DNA of 64,000 nucleotides. It comes from Erythrobacter sp047872805. GTDB taxonomy: Bacteria > Pseudomonadota > Alphaproteobacteria > Sphingomonadales > Sphingomonadaceae. The notes below the pieces were generated by a model. It had not been told where the DNA came from. It did no database searches and saw nothing but the letters and a program-made list of their open reading frames with translations. Location: NCBI RefSeq assembly GCF_047872805.1, contig NZ_JBLQUK010000001.1, positions 682,001 to 746,000 of the forward strand, in the 5' to 3' direction. Made by a program: the position numbers and the translations under genes. Below, one piece after another: positions 1 through 8,756 of the stretch. Each line of letters starts with the position of its first letter. The stretch's first letter is position 1.

Positions 1-33
1 TGAGCGACCAATCGGTTCTGGCTAAAGGGCGCT

Positions 34-1131
34 TCATTCTTCGGTGCGGATGAGCACCGTCTCACCGACCAACAGGAACAGGAAAAACGGCGCCCATGCG
101 GCGAGAAAAGGCGGGTATCCGCCAAAGCTGCCCATTGCCAGTGCGGCATTGTCCACCACGAAATAGGCAAAGCCCAGCGCCATGCCGATGATTGCGCGCA
201 CGAACAATTGCCCCGACCGCGCAAGGCCAAACGCCGCGACCGATCCCAGCAAGGGCATGAGCAAGGCCGACAGCGGGCCAGAAATCCGGTGCCACCACTT
301 GGCCCGCATTTCGGTGGTGCGGCGGCCCACCGTGTCCAGCGCGTCAATCGTCTCCGACAGCTCCCAGAAACTCTGCCCATCCACGTCGATGGCTTGCAAG
401 TCGATCTGCGCCGGGGTCAGATTTTCGCCGACCACTATGGTGTCCAGCCGCGTGATTTCGGCGCTGCCGACATCAAAGCTCCGGGGGTTTTCCAGCCGCC
501 AGCCGGGCGCGGCATAGGTCGCGCTGGTGGCGCGGATTTGCTCGGTCACGATCCCGCCGGGTCCGCGCGCATCCCACGTCACATTGTCTAATTCGATTGT
601 CTCCCCCGACCCGATCAATGTCGATGCCGAAAGAATATTCTTGCCGTCGGTCAGATAGACATTGGCGCGCACCCCGGATGTGGCGGGAATATCCCCGTAA
701 TCCGCCGCCTCCCAAGCCTTTAACGCGGAGGTCGAACGGGTGACCACCCGTTCATTAAAGCCAAAGCTGATGACCGCGATTATTGCAGCGGTTAGCAGCA
801 GCGGAGAAAGCACTTGATGCGCCGATAGCCCTGCCGCCTTCATCGCCACCACTTCGCTGTTCTGGTTGAGAGTCACCAGCGTGATGAGCGTCGCCAGCAG
901 CACCGAATAAGGCAGGAACTGCGATATAAGCTGCGGAATGCGCAGGCTGGCATAGCGCAGGATGTCGCCTTGATCGTTGCCCGCAGGTTCCAGAATCTTG
1001 CCGGTCGAACCCAGCAGATCGAGCGCCAATAGCACCAGCACCAGCATCACCAGCACCGCAAAAATGCGCAGCACAAACGTTTTCGCCAGGTAGAGCGTCA
1101 GCGTCCGCGAGGGAAAGAAATCAAGCTGCAT
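34..1131 (-). CDS. lptG: LPS export permease LptG
   Basis: 365-residue YjgP/YjgQ-family permease. LptF and LptG form the inner-membrane part of the LptB2FG ABC transporter that extracts lipopolysaccharide and passes it to LptC. The sequence shows the family layout: membrane segments near residues 15-120, a polar periplasmic beta domain at about 130-265, and three membrane segments in the last 90 residues. The start is an ATG. It follows lptF by 31 bases on the same strand, so the two are likely one transcript. The call as LptG rather than LptF rests on gene order and the shorter length. Family membership is very secure. Confidence 0.93.
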   Translation of the reverse strand: MQLDFFPSRTLTLYLAKTFVLRIFAVLVMLVLVLLALDLLGSTGKILEPAGNDQGDILRYASLRIPQLISQFLPYSVLLATLITLVTLNQNSEVVAMKAAGLSAHQVLSPLLLTAAIIAVISFGFNERVVTRSTSALKAWEAADYGDIPATSGVRANVYLTDGKNILSASTLIGSGETIELDNVTWDARGPGGIVTEQIRATSATYAAPGWRLENPRSFDVGSAEITRLDTIVVGENLTPAQIDLQAIDVDGQSFWELSETIDALDTVGRRTTEMRAKWWHRISGPLSALLMPLLGSVAAFGLARSGQLFVRAIIGMALGFAYFVVDNAALAMGSFGGYPPFLAAWAPFFLFLLVGETVLIRTEE

Positions 1132-1162
1132 GGGGTGGGGCGCCTCAGATCTGCGTCGCGGC

Positions 1163-2404
1163 CTATTGTGCCGGTGCCATTTGCGGGTCGTGTTCGGCGA
1201 TCATCGAGGGCGGCTTGCGCCGCGCGAAAAGCTTGCCAATCTGCTTGGAAAGTTTGGCAAACAGGGTCTCGAGCGCGCCCAGCGCCTGCCCACCGGGCAC
1301 ATGCGCAGTGCGGTAATACATCCACAGGATCAACGCAGCGAAGATCAGGAACGGCCCCCACAGGGCAAGGATGGGGTCGATCCGGCCCAGCGTCGCCACG
1401 TCTTCGCCATATTGGTTCACCTTGTGATAGGCGACCACCATAACGATAGACACGAACACACCCAGCGCGCTGGTTGATCGTTTGGGCGGGATCGCCAGCG
1501 CCACGGCGAGCAACGGCAGCAGCAGCATCATCACCACTTCGACCATGCGGTAATTAAAGGTCGCCTGGCTGGCATCGCGCTCTGCCTTGTTGCCGTTCTC
1601 GCTCCACCCGATGCTTAGCAATTCGGGCAGGATATATTCGCGGCTGGCATCGCCCCTTGCGCGAAATTCCTCGATCGCGGGCAGGTCAATCGGCAAGTCG
1701 TGGCGGCTGAAGGACAGAACGCGCGGGGTTTCGCTGCCGGTGTCCTGAATGATTGTTCCTTCGGTCAGGCGCAGGATGATCGTATCGGGATCGTCGGAGG
1801 TGGCCATGAACGCCCCCTCGCGCGCGCTGATCGTCAGCACCTGATCGCGGTCATTGGCAACCCGCGCATAAATGCCGACCAACCGCTGCCCCTGATCCTC
1901 GCTTTGTTCGATACGCAGCGCCATGCGGTCTGCCAGCGTGGTAAATTCGCCCACCTTGATCGAAGCGCCCAGCGCGCCGGATCGCAGTTCATATTCCATC
2001 TGTTCGTAATAATAGCGGCTGACCGGCTGGATATAGAACACCAGCGCCACATTGACCGCAACCAGGACCAGCGTGATGGCATAGGGCATCCGCAGCAACC
2101 GCCAATAGGACAGGCCCACCCCGCGCAAAGTGTCAAGCTCGCTCGAAACAGCCAGTTTGCGGAATGCGAACAGCACGCCCAGCATCAGGCCAAGCGGGAT
2201 CGCCAGACTGGCATATTCGGGGACCAGCGCGCCCAGCATCTTGAACACCACGCCAATCGGCCCGCCTTCGACCGCAACGAAATCGAACAGGCGCAGCATC
2301 TTTTCCAGCAGCAACAGCGACGCAGCGAGCGCGAACACCCCAAGCATCGGCACGATCACCAATCGAAGGATATAGCGGTCAATACTGGGAATGAATTTCA
2401 GCAC
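1163..2404 (-). CDS. lptF: LPS export permease LptF
   Basis: 413-residue YjgP/YjgQ permease, partner of the downstream LptG in the LptB2FG lipopolysaccharide extractor. N-terminal membrane segments at about 15-35, 55-80 and 100-125 are followed by a periplasmic jelly-roll-like region (about 130-280), three more membrane segments (about 285-375) and a basic, proline-containing cytoplasmic tail. The start codon appears to be GTG with a weak upstream GGAC; an out-of-frame ATG lies two bases before it. It sits first in an lptF-lptG pair, and the clpS/DUF427 pair lies upstream on the same strand. Confidence 0.92.
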   Translation of the reverse strand: MLKFIPSIDRYILRLVIVPMLGVFALAASLLLLEKMLRLFDFVAVEGGPIGVVFKMLGALVPEYASLAIPLGLMLGVLFAFRKLAVSSELDTLRGVGLSYWRLLRMPYAITLVLVAVNVALVFYIQPVSRYYYEQMEYELRSGALGASIKVGEFTTLADRMALRIEQSEDQGQRLVGIYARVANDRDQVLTISAREGAFMATSDDPDTIILRLTEGTIIQDTGSETPRVLSFSRHDLPIDLPAIEEFRARGDASREYILPELLSIGWSENGNKAERDASQATFNYRMVEVVMMLLLPLLAVALAIPPKRSTSALGVFVSIVMVVAYHKVNQYGEDVATLGRIDPILALWGPFLIFAALILWMYYRTAHVPGGQALGALETLFAKLSKQIGKLFARRKPPSMIAEHDPQMAPAQ

Positions 2405-2504
2405 ATTGTGTCCGTTGGCTGTCCGCGTTTGGCCCTTGGGAAATGTCCGTAGCGCGAAATCATGCCGCCGTCATGCCCTCAAGCGCGCGATTTGTCGGTA
2501 CGCT

Positions 2505-3032
2505 TCACCAAAACCGGCTACCGGGGCCGCCTTTGAAGGGACCGACTTCGAACCGACTGATCCAGCCGCCATAGAACCCGCCCGGTTGCGGTGTGACCTG
2601 TTCACCATCGACACAGCACCGGTCAAGCGGATCGGGATAGAACGCCAGATAATCCTTGATCCGGGCAAAGCTGGGCGCGGGATCGGAATAGTACCACGCC
2701 GCCGCCTCGACCCGGTGATCGCCCATTACGATGTCGAAATAGCGCGCTTGCCCCTTCCATTCGCACAGTGTGCGGCGCGGATTGGGCCGCAGATATTCCA
2801 TCGCAATGTCGCTGGGCGGGATATAGTAGGTCGGCGGGTGACTGGTTTCGAGCGTTCGCCACGCGTTGCGGCTATCGGCAAGGCCAATGCCGCGGTGGAT
2901 GATCTCGATCCGGCGCGGGGTTGGTTCGGCAATTGCCGGGCGAGGGTAATCCCAGACGCTTTCCTGTCCGGGTTCGGCAAGTTCGGGTTGGGGATGACTG
3001 CCCGGAAAGCTCACGCCTTCTCGAGCGTGCAT
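2505..3032 (-). CDS. DUF427 domain protein
   Basis: Protein of about 175 residues resembling the DUF427 family, small beta-rich proteins without an established reaction. Family-like features are a WDYPRP stretch near the N terminus, a CEWKG segment in the middle and an IKDYLAFYP motif near the C terminus. The frame opens upstream at 3062, but I chose the internal ATG at 3032 because it cuts the overlap with clpS to about 22 bases; either start is possible. It is probably co-transcribed with clpS. No function is proposed. Confidence 0.8.
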   Translation of the reverse strand: MHAREGVSFPGSHPQPELAEPGQESVWDYPRPAIAEPTPRRIEIIHRGIGLADSRNAWRTLETSHPPTYYIPPSDIAMEYLRPNPRRTLCEWKGQARYFDIVMGDHRVEAAAWYYSDPAPSFARIKDYLAFYPDPLDRCCVDGEQVTPQPGGFYGGWISRFEVGPFKGGPGSRFW

Positions 3033-3442
3033 TGCAGCGGGTGCTGATTTTGCCGCGCGCAATCCATCACCTGATTCACCTTGGTTTCGGCGACTTCATA
3101 GGAAAACACCCCGCATACGCCGACGCCTTTTTGATGGACGTGCAACATGACCCGCGTCGCCTGTTCCAGATCCATGCTGAAAAAGCGTTTCAGCACCATC
3201 ACCACGAATTCCATCGGGGTGTAATCATCATTCAGCAGCAGCACCTTGTACTGGCTCGGTTTCTTGGGCCGTGTGCGAGTCTTTGTGGCGATCCCGATTT
3301 CGCTGTCGCCGCTATCTTTGCCGCCATCCTTGTCGTTATCGCCATTCTTGATCGCGTCGTTGCCGCAGAGCGGATTCAACAATTCAGCGCGGCCATCGGC
3401 AGAACGCATCGGGTCAACAGGGTCAAGGATCAGGTCGGCCAT
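3011..3442 (-). CDS. clpS: Clp protease adaptor ClpS
   Basis: ClpS delivers N-degron substrates to the ClpA-ClpP protease. The conserved core occupies about residues 60-143: a YKVLLLNDDYTPMEFV strand, a helix with TRVMLHVHQKG and a VFSYEVAETK segment, which form the substrate pocket and ClpA-binding face. About 55 acidic, low-complexity residues precede the core, which is long for the family. An in-frame ATG (residue 12) could be the real start, which would shorten that tail. The gene overlaps the 5' end of the DUF427 gene. Confidence 0.93.
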   Translation of the reverse strand: MADLILDPVDPMRSADGRAELLNPLCGNDAIKNGDNDKDGGKDSGDSEIGIATKTRTRPKKPSQYKVLLLNDDYTPMEFVVMVLKRFFSMDLEQATRVMLHVHQKGVGVCGVFSYEVAETKVNQVMDCARQNQHPLQCTLEKA

Positions 3443-3526
3443 CGGGTTCCATTATGGGATTCGTTTGTGCGAGCGCAAGATGCGTCAGCCGCGCATAAGG
3501 CGCAAACCCTTAACGCATGCCTCATG

Positions 3527-3568
3527 CAAAGAAAGAGCCGGACAGACCTTTTGGGGTCCATCCGGCTC
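3527..3568 (-). terminator. Rho-independent terminator after the phasin gene
   Basis: Read on the minus strand, a 14-base stem (GAGCCGGA continuing to GACC, with two mismatches) closes a short CCAAAA loop and is followed by TTTCTTT. It lies 75 bases beyond the phasin stop codon, so it probably ends that transcript and separates it from clpS. Confidence 0.75.
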
Positions 3569-3642
3569 CTGCGCTTTCGCGCGCTTTCATAAACCGGGAT
3601 TGGGGAGAGAGGAGAGGCCCGGCTTAGAAATTCCTTTAGAGC

Positions 3643-4485
3643 TTATGCAGCCTTCGAAACCTTCTCAGCAGCGACGCTGACGCGGTTCGAAATCGGTGCA
3701 AAAGCGTCGTTGTAGAGCTTCACCCAAGCTTCGGTGCGCTGCGAGCCGTAAGACACGATAGCATCGAAGTTGCGGCGAGCGATTTCGCCCTGCAGCTGTA
3801 CCAGTTCGGTCGGCGACTTGATCGAAGCGACCTTCTTGACGTCTTCGGTGACGGTTTCAACAACGACCTTGCCGGTTTCAACGTTGGCACGGACGAGTTC
3901 CTGAGCGCCGCTGAAGAAGATCTTGCCGCTTTCGACGACAGCATCGAGGTTGGCTTTGTTGAACTCGCCAGCTTCGCCAGCAAATTCGCCAGCCTTGGCA
4001 TAGACAGCCTTGGCGCGCTCTTGCACGTCGGCAGCCAGTTCCTTGGCTTGGGCGGTGAAATCGGTGTTCTGTGCGGTTGCCATGATAGTATCCTTGAGTT
4101 TGGTGACGGGATTGCCCGTGGTGGTCTTGGGAGAAGATTTCGGGGTTGCGGTTTTCGGGGCTGCTTTGGGTGCGGCCTTCTTGGCTGCAATTGCCGGTGC
4201 CTTTTTCGCGGCTGGCTTTTTTGCAGCAGGAGTTTTCTTAGCGGCCGGCTTTGCAGCAGCGACCTTCGTTGCCGGAGCAGCCTTCTTTGCCGGAGCAGCC
4301 ACGGCCTTCTTCACAGCTGCTGCCGAGGGCGCAGCTTTGGGAGCGTCAGCTTCAACAGCGGCGGCAACCTTTTCAACGGTCGCAGGCGCGGCGGGCTTTT
4401 TCGCAGCGGCATCAGCATAAGCTTTTTCAGCAGCAGCGTCGATTTTTACCTTGGTCGGTTCGGTCTGGGTTTTGGCGTCTGCCAT
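3643..4485 (-). CDS. Phasin with lysine/alanine-rich N-terminal arm
   Basis: 280 residues. Residues from 135 on are a typical phasin (helical, amphipathic, about 146 residues), which coats polyhydroxyalkanoate granules. Residues 1-134 are an Ala/Lys/Pro-rich arm with repeated AAKKPA-type units like histone-H1/AlgP tails, suggesting nucleic acid binding or granule-nucleoid attachment. The annotated ATG has an AGGA ribosome site. A second ATG at 4083 begins the phasin domain and has its own AAGGA seven bases upstream, so a short canonical phasin may also be made. The PHA synthase gene lies upstream on the same strand with dyad sites between. Confidence 0.88.
   Translation of the reverse strand: MADAKTQTEPTKVKIDAAAEKAYADAAAKKPAAPATVEKVAAAVEADAPKAAPSAAAVKKAVAAPAKKAAPATKVAAAKPAAKKTPAAKKPAAKKAPAIAAKKAAPKAAPKTATPKSSPKTTTGNPVTKLKDTIMATAQNTDFTAQAKELAADVQERAKAVYAKAGEFAGEAGEFNKANLDAVVESGKIFFSGAQELVRANVETGKVVVETVTEDVKKVASIKSPTELVQLQGEIARRNFDAIVSYGSQRTEAWVKLYNDAFAPISNRVSVAAEKVSKAA
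4091..4095 (-). promoter_or_regulatory. Internal ribosome-binding site within the phasin gene
   Basis: AAGGA on the minus strand, seven bases before the in-frame ATG at 4083 (codon 135). Initiation here would give a phasin of about 146 residues, the usual family size, without the basic arm. The spacing is ideal; use of the site is an inference. Confidence 0.5.
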
Positions 4486-4502
4486 AATGTCCTCGCTTCA
4501 TG

Positions 4503-4562
4503 TTGCACTGCACAAAATAGCGATTGCAGATGCGAAGTCAAGGATTTTTGTGCACTGCACAA
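4503..4562. promoter_or_regulatory. Two TGC/GCA dyads upstream of phasin (PhaR-type candidate)
   Basis: TTGCACTGCACAA at 4503-4515 and TTGTGCACTGCACAA at 4548-4562, about 45 bases apart, lie just upstream of the phasin start. The second is a perfect palindrome around a central C. TGC...GCA dyads before phasin genes are the kind of site bound by the PHA-granule-sensing repressor PhaR in alphaproteobacteria. No phaR gene is in the window, so the regulator's identity is inferred. Confidence 0.6.
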
Positions 4563-4636
4563 TAAGACGCTCAAACCCCTGAATAGCAAACAGAATTGGG
4601 CATCAATCGGACGTCAGCGCCAAATGTTTTTGGATA

Positions 4637-6622
4637 TTAGCGGGTTTTTACATAGCTTCCGGGGGCATCGTCCAGCACCCTATCGCCGCGCCCGCCGGGC
4701 TTGCGCTTGCCGGTCGCAGGCACGCGTTCGGGTGCCTGACCATCAAGCCACGCTAGCCAATGCGGCCACCAGCTGCCCGGATGTTCCTCAGCGCTTTCAA
4801 CAAAGGCCCCAAGCGAAGGCGCTTTGCTGTCCCCAGTCCAATATTGATATTTGCCCGCAGCCGGCGGGTTCACCACCCCGGCAATATGGCCTGAGCCCGC
4901 GAGCAGGAATTCGAGCGGCCCGGCAAAATGATCGGTGATCCGCCACACACTTTCAGCAGGCGCGATGTGATCCTCGCGCCCGGCCTGAATATAGCTGGGG
5001 GTCTTGACCAGCGTCAGGTCGATCGGGGTCCCGTCCGCCATCAATGCGTCCGGCACCACCAGCTTGTTGTCGCGGTAAAGGTCGCGCAGATATTCATTGT
5101 GCCATTTCGAGGGCAGGTTGGTGACGTCGCCGTTCCAATGCAGCAGATCAAACGCGGGGTAATCTTCGCCGAGCAGATAATTGTTGACGACGTAATTCCA
5201 GATCAGATCCTTGCCTCTGAGCGCGTTGAACGTCGCCGCAAGATAGCGCCCATCGAGATAGCCCTCGGGTGAAAGTTGGTCGATCATTTCAAGCTGGCTG
5301 TCGTCGATGAAATGTTTGAGATCGCCGCTGCGTTCGAAATCCACCTGCGCGGTAAAGAACGTCGCGGTCCTTACCTTGTCCGCCTCCCCGCGTCGCGCCA
5401 GAATTGCCAGTGTTGCCGCCAGCGTCGTGCCCGCCACGCAATAACCGATTGCGTGGACATCCGGCACGTTTAATCGATCACGGATGTGATCGATTGCCTC
5501 GATCTGGCTGCGGATATAATCGTCCCACACGACATCGCCCATGCTCGCATCGGCGGACTTCCAGCTGACGACAAACACGGTGAAGCCCTGATCCACCGCC
5601 CATTTGATGAAGCTCTTTTTGGGCGTCAGGTCGAGGATATAGAAACGGTTGATCCATGGGGGAAAGATCACCAGCGGCGCCGCATAGACGTCGCTGGTCG
5701 ATGGGCTGTATTGCAGCAGTTGGAAAAGCGGAGTTTCGTGCACTACCTTGCCCGGTGTCGCGGCCAAATTCTCGCCCAGCGTAAAGGCGTTGGGATCGGT
5801 ATGGGTCAGTTGCCCGCGTTTCAGATCGGTGATCAGATGCTGCATCCCGCGCACCAGATTTTGCCCCTTGGTTTCCACCGTGCGTTTCATCACCACCGGA
5901 TTGGTGAGCAGGAAATTGTCGGGGCTCATCGCTTCGGACAACGCGCTGATGGCGAATTGCAGCTGCTTCTTCTTTTCGCTGTCGATCCCGTCCATTGATG
6001 CCGCCGCTTGCTGAAAATACTCGGTCAGCATCAGATAGGTCTGGTGCAGCAGCACAAAGGCAGGCTGTTCGCGCCAGGCGGGGTCGGCAAACCGCCGATC
6101 CGAGCGGGGCAAGGCGGCGGTTTCTTTCGCTTCCTGCCCGCCGGACCCGGCAAGATTTCCAAGGGCGCTTTCAAACACGCCTTTCCACAATTGCAGCGAA
6201 TCCTGCGCCAGCCGCGTCTGTGCTTCAATCGCGCCTTGCGGAAATTGTTTCAGCATGGTTTGCGAGATCATCAGCCATTGAGCAGGGTCGAGCAGGTTCT
6301 TCGCCTGCATCACCTTTCCGGCGGAGGATTGTGCCTGATGCGCCATAAACTCCAGCCACATTTGCTGCATTTCGGTGCTGGCCTTGGCCCATTCGCCCAG
6401 TTCGCCCGCCTCGATCCCTTTGGGAAGCAGCGCTGACAATCCGCCTGCGCCTTCCATCGTGCCGCCACCCCCGCCGGGCAGCGCCTGAGCGAAAAGGTCG
6501 CGCATCGCCTTGCCCTGCATTTCAAAGAAGGACGCCATCGGTGCCGCCCCCGCAAAAGAATTTCTTGTCCCATGCGTAGCGTCCGACGCCGTGCCTTGAT
6601 CTTTTTTGTCTGTGCCAGCCAT
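4637..6622 (-). CDS. phaC: Class I poly(3-hydroxyalkanoate) synthase
   Basis: 661 residues from the chosen ATG, which has GGAGG 12 bases upstream; the frame is open a further 23 codons. PhaC polymerises (R)-3-hydroxyacyl-CoA into granule polyester. The lipase-like box GYCVAG puts the nucleophile at Cys395. Asp551 (GREDHIAP) and His579 (GSGHIAG) complete the triad in the expected order. The N-terminal region of about 100 Gly/Ala/Met-rich residues makes it somewhat longer than the usual 570-600 residues. The phasin gene lies downstream on the same strand, but the intervening dyad sites suggest a separate phasin promoter. Confidence 0.95.
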   Translation of the reverse strand: MAGTDKKDQGTASDATHGTRNSFAGAAPMASFFEMQGKAMRDLFAQALPGGGGGTMEGAGGLSALLPKGIEAGELGEWAKASTEMQQMWLEFMAHQAQSSAGKVMQAKNLLDPAQWLMISQTMLKQFPQGAIEAQTRLAQDSLQLWKGVFESALGNLAGSGGQEAKETAALPRSDRRFADPAWREQPAFVLLHQTYLMLTEYFQQAAASMDGIDSEKKKQLQFAISALSEAMSPDNFLLTNPVVMKRTVETKGQNLVRGMQHLITDLKRGQLTHTDPNAFTLGENLAATPGKVVHETPLFQLLQYSPSTSDVYAAPLVIFPPWINRFYILDLTPKKSFIKWAVDQGFTVFVVSWKSADASMGDVVWDDYIRSQIEAIDHIRDRLNVPDVHAIGYCVAGTTLAATLAILARRGEADKVRTATFFTAQVDFERSGDLKHFIDDSQLEMIDQLSPEGYLDGRYLAATFNALRGKDLIWNYVVNNYLLGEDYPAFDLLHWNGDVTNLPSKWHNEYLRDLYRDNKLVVPDALMADGTPIDLTLVKTPSYIQAGREDHIAPAESVWRITDHFAGPLEFLLAGSGHIAGVVNPPAAGKYQYWTGDSKAPSLGAFVESAEEHPGSWWPHWLAWLDGQAPERVPATGKRKPGGRGDRVLDDAPGSYVKTR

Positions 6623-6803
6623 GATTTCGCGGTTCCTCCAGCGTTTCAGACAGGGCATAACCGAATCCCATCTGTCTTCGCCCGGTCTCAATTGCAGTCT
6701 TACACAATGTCTAACCCAAACGGCCCTTCACATCGACCGTTATTGGCTTAGACTTGCGATTGGTCCGCCGAACCAGAAACATCAAAACAGGCCAAGGATC
6801 GCC

Positions 6804-8003
6804 ATGGAAGAACAATTCTACCGCATGAAGCGGCTCCCGCCCTATGTCATTGCAGAGGTCAATGCGATGCGGCACGCCGCGCGCAAATCGGGGCAGGACA
6901 TTATCGATCTGGGCATGGGCAATCCCGATCAGCCGCCGCCCCAGCATGTGATCGACAAATTGTGCGAAGTCGCGGCAAAGCCCGATGCGCATGGCTATTC
7001 GCAGTCCAAGGGCATTCCGGGATTGCGCAAGGCTCAGGCGAATTATTACGGCCGCCGGTTCGGGGTCGATCTTGATCCGGAAAGCGAAGTGGTTGTGACC
7101 ATGGGCTCGAAAGAGGGGCTCGGCAGCCTTGCCACTGCCATCACCGCGCCTGGTGATGTGGTGCTCGCGCCTAATCCTTCTTATCCAATCCACACGTTCG
7201 GGTTCATCATCGCCGGCGCGACAATCCGGTCTGTGCCAACGACGCCGGACGAGGAATATTGGTTGTCGCTCGAACGCGCGATGAACTTCACCGTGCCGCG
7301 GCCCAGTGTGCTGGTGGTGAGTTATCCTTCCAATCCGACGGCGGAAACGGTTGATCTGGCTTTCTATGAAAGACTGGTCGCCTGGGCGCGCGAAAACAAG
7401 GTCTGGGTGCTATCGGACCTCGCCTATTCCGAGCTGTATTTTGATGGTAATCCCACTCCGTCGATAATGCAGGTCGCAGGGGCGAAGGATGTCGCCGTCG
7501 AATTTACCAGCATGAGCAAAACCTATTCCATGGCGGGCTGGCGGATGGGCTTTGCCGTGGGCAACAAACAGCTGATCGCGGCGCTGACTAGGGTGAAGTC
7601 CTATCTGGACTACGGCGCCTTTACGCCTATTCAAGCGGCAGCCTGCGCGGCGCTGAACGGCCCTCAGGACATAGTCGAAACCAACCGCAACCTGTATCGC
7701 AAACGCCGCGATGTGATGGTTGAGGCCTTTGGCAGGGCTGGATGGGAAGTGCCTCCTCCGGCCGCTTCGATGTTTGCCTGGGCCCCGCTTCCGCCTGCAT
7801 TGCTCGGAATGGGAAGCCTTGAATTTTCAAAGCAATTGCTGACCGAGGCGCAAGTCGCTGTGGCACCGGGCGTAGGCTATGGCGAAAAAGGCGAAGGGTA
7901 TGTGCGCATTGCAATGGTCGAGAATGAACAAAGGTTGAGGCAGGCAGCGCGAAACATCAAACGCTACCTTTCGTCGATGGGCGTCAATAGCTCTGCGGCT
8001 TAA
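6804..8003 (+). CDS. Class I aminotransferase (AlaC / LL-DAP aminotransferase type)
   Basis: 399 residues, fold-type I PLP enzyme. The PLP lysine is predicted at Lys239 in SMSKTYSMAGWRMGF, and the family signatures DLGMGNPD, SYPSNPTA and SDLAYSELYFDG are present. These fit the alanine (glutamate-pyruvate) aminotransferase AlaC and LL-diaminopimelate aminotransferase group; sequence alone does not separate them here. The frame opens 198 bases upstream, but that part overlaps the divergent phaC promoter, and the ATG at 6804 starts the conserved MEEQFYRMKRLPPYV. It is divergent from phaC with a 181-base spacer. Confidence 0.9.
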   Translation: MEEQFYRMKRLPPYVIAEVNAMRHAARKSGQDIIDLGMGNPDQPPPQHVIDKLCEVAAKPDAHGYSQSKGIPGLRKAQANYYGRRFGVDLDPESEVVVTMGSKEGLGSLATAITAPGDVVLAPNPSYPIHTFGFIIAGATIRSVPTTPDEEYWLSLERAMNFTVPRPSVLVVSYPSNPTAETVDLAFYERLVAWARENKVWVLSDLAYSELYFDGNPTPSIMQVAGAKDVAVEFTSMSKTYSMAGWRMGFAVGNKQLIAALTRVKSYLDYGAFTPIQAAACAALNGPQDIVETNRNLYRKRRDVMVEAFGRAGWEVPPPAASMFAWAPLPPALLGMGSLEFSKQLLTEAQVAVAPGVGYGEKGEGYVRIAMVENEQRLRQAARNIKRYLSSMGVNSSAA

Positions 8004-8033
8004 GGCATAATTGAGGAATAATCCGGGTCACTT

Positions 8034-8065
8034 GGTAATATACCGTAGCGAGTGGTAATATCCCG
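8034..8065 (+). repeat. Direct repeat GGTAATATnCCG, 20-base period
   Basis: GGTAATATACCG (8034-8045) and GGTAATATCCCG (8054-8065) are repeated exactly 20 bases apart, about two helical turns, 61 bases upstream of the membrane-anchored HTH gene. The first copy is itself a dyad (GGTA-ATA-TACC). Same-face spacing suggests a regulator binding site, possibly for one of the DNA-binding proteins of this cluster. Confidence 0.5.
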
Positions 8066-8125
8066 GAGCAAAACTTGAGACCGTGCATTGGTTAATGCAG
8101 GGTACGTATTGGATGGAGGAAAGCA

Positions 8126-8725
8126 ATGTCTTCCACAGGGCCGCGGCCGCTGACCCAGCGGCAGCAAGCTGTGATGGATCGAATTGATCGGCGCGTTCCG
8201 ATCAAGGTGATCGCGCGCGAGCTTGGCGTGTCCGAAACCCGCGTGAATCAGCATATCCGCGCCCTTAAGAATATCTATGATGCAGAAAATCTGGGCGAAC
8301 TGGTGGAGCGTCATCGCGCCGAAAATCCTGAAGAGCGCGTGGCCGAAGATGACAATAAAATCGAACAAAATGAATACTATGGCCTGAACGTAAAGACCTA
8401 TAGCGAACCTGCATACAGCAAAAATCAGGTGCCCGAATTCATCAAAACCATGGATGAGCCGCAGGGCAACGACCCGGGCAAACTCGTGATGAGCGATGTT
8501 TTGCCGCTGGAAGCCCAGGCACCATGGCTGCGCCCGGGCGAACCTCGGGTTGTTCCCCGGGTGCTCGACGGTGAACACGCTGTCTGGTTTCGCCTTGTGG
8601 CTATCGTGGGGATCGCGTTCGGCTTTCTGGCCGCCGTGGTCCTGACCGTGACGGCAGCGGTAACGATCAGCGAGGCGTTGGATGGACGTGCAACCGTCCC
8701 GGTGAACCAACAAGGCTTCTCCTGA
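8126..8725 (+). CDS. LuxR-type HTH protein with C-terminal membrane anchor
   Basis: 199 residues. Residues 8-62 form a LuxR-type helix-turn-helix (LTQRQQAVMDRI then IARELGVSETRVNQHI). A polar linker of about 90 residues follows, then one hydrophobic segment at about 155-180. This predicts a DNA-binding domain tethered to the inner membrane by its C terminus, with only a short tail outside. The ATG has GGAGG six bases upstream. It is the first gene of a five-gene plus-strand cluster ending at 10492. I recognise the domain but not a named protein. Confidence 0.82.
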   Translation: MSSTGPRPLTQRQQAVMDRIDRRVPIKVIARELGVSETRVNQHIRALKNIYDAENLGELVERHRAENPEERVAEDDNKIEQNEYYGLNVKTYSEPAYSKNQVPEFIKTMDEPQGNDPGKLVMSDVLPLEAQAPWLRPGEPRVVPRVLDGEHAVWFRLVAIVGIAFGFLAAVVLTVTAAVTISEALDGRATVPVNQQGFS

Positions 8726-8756
8726 AGAGCGTAGGGGAGGCTTTCGGAGAACCCCA

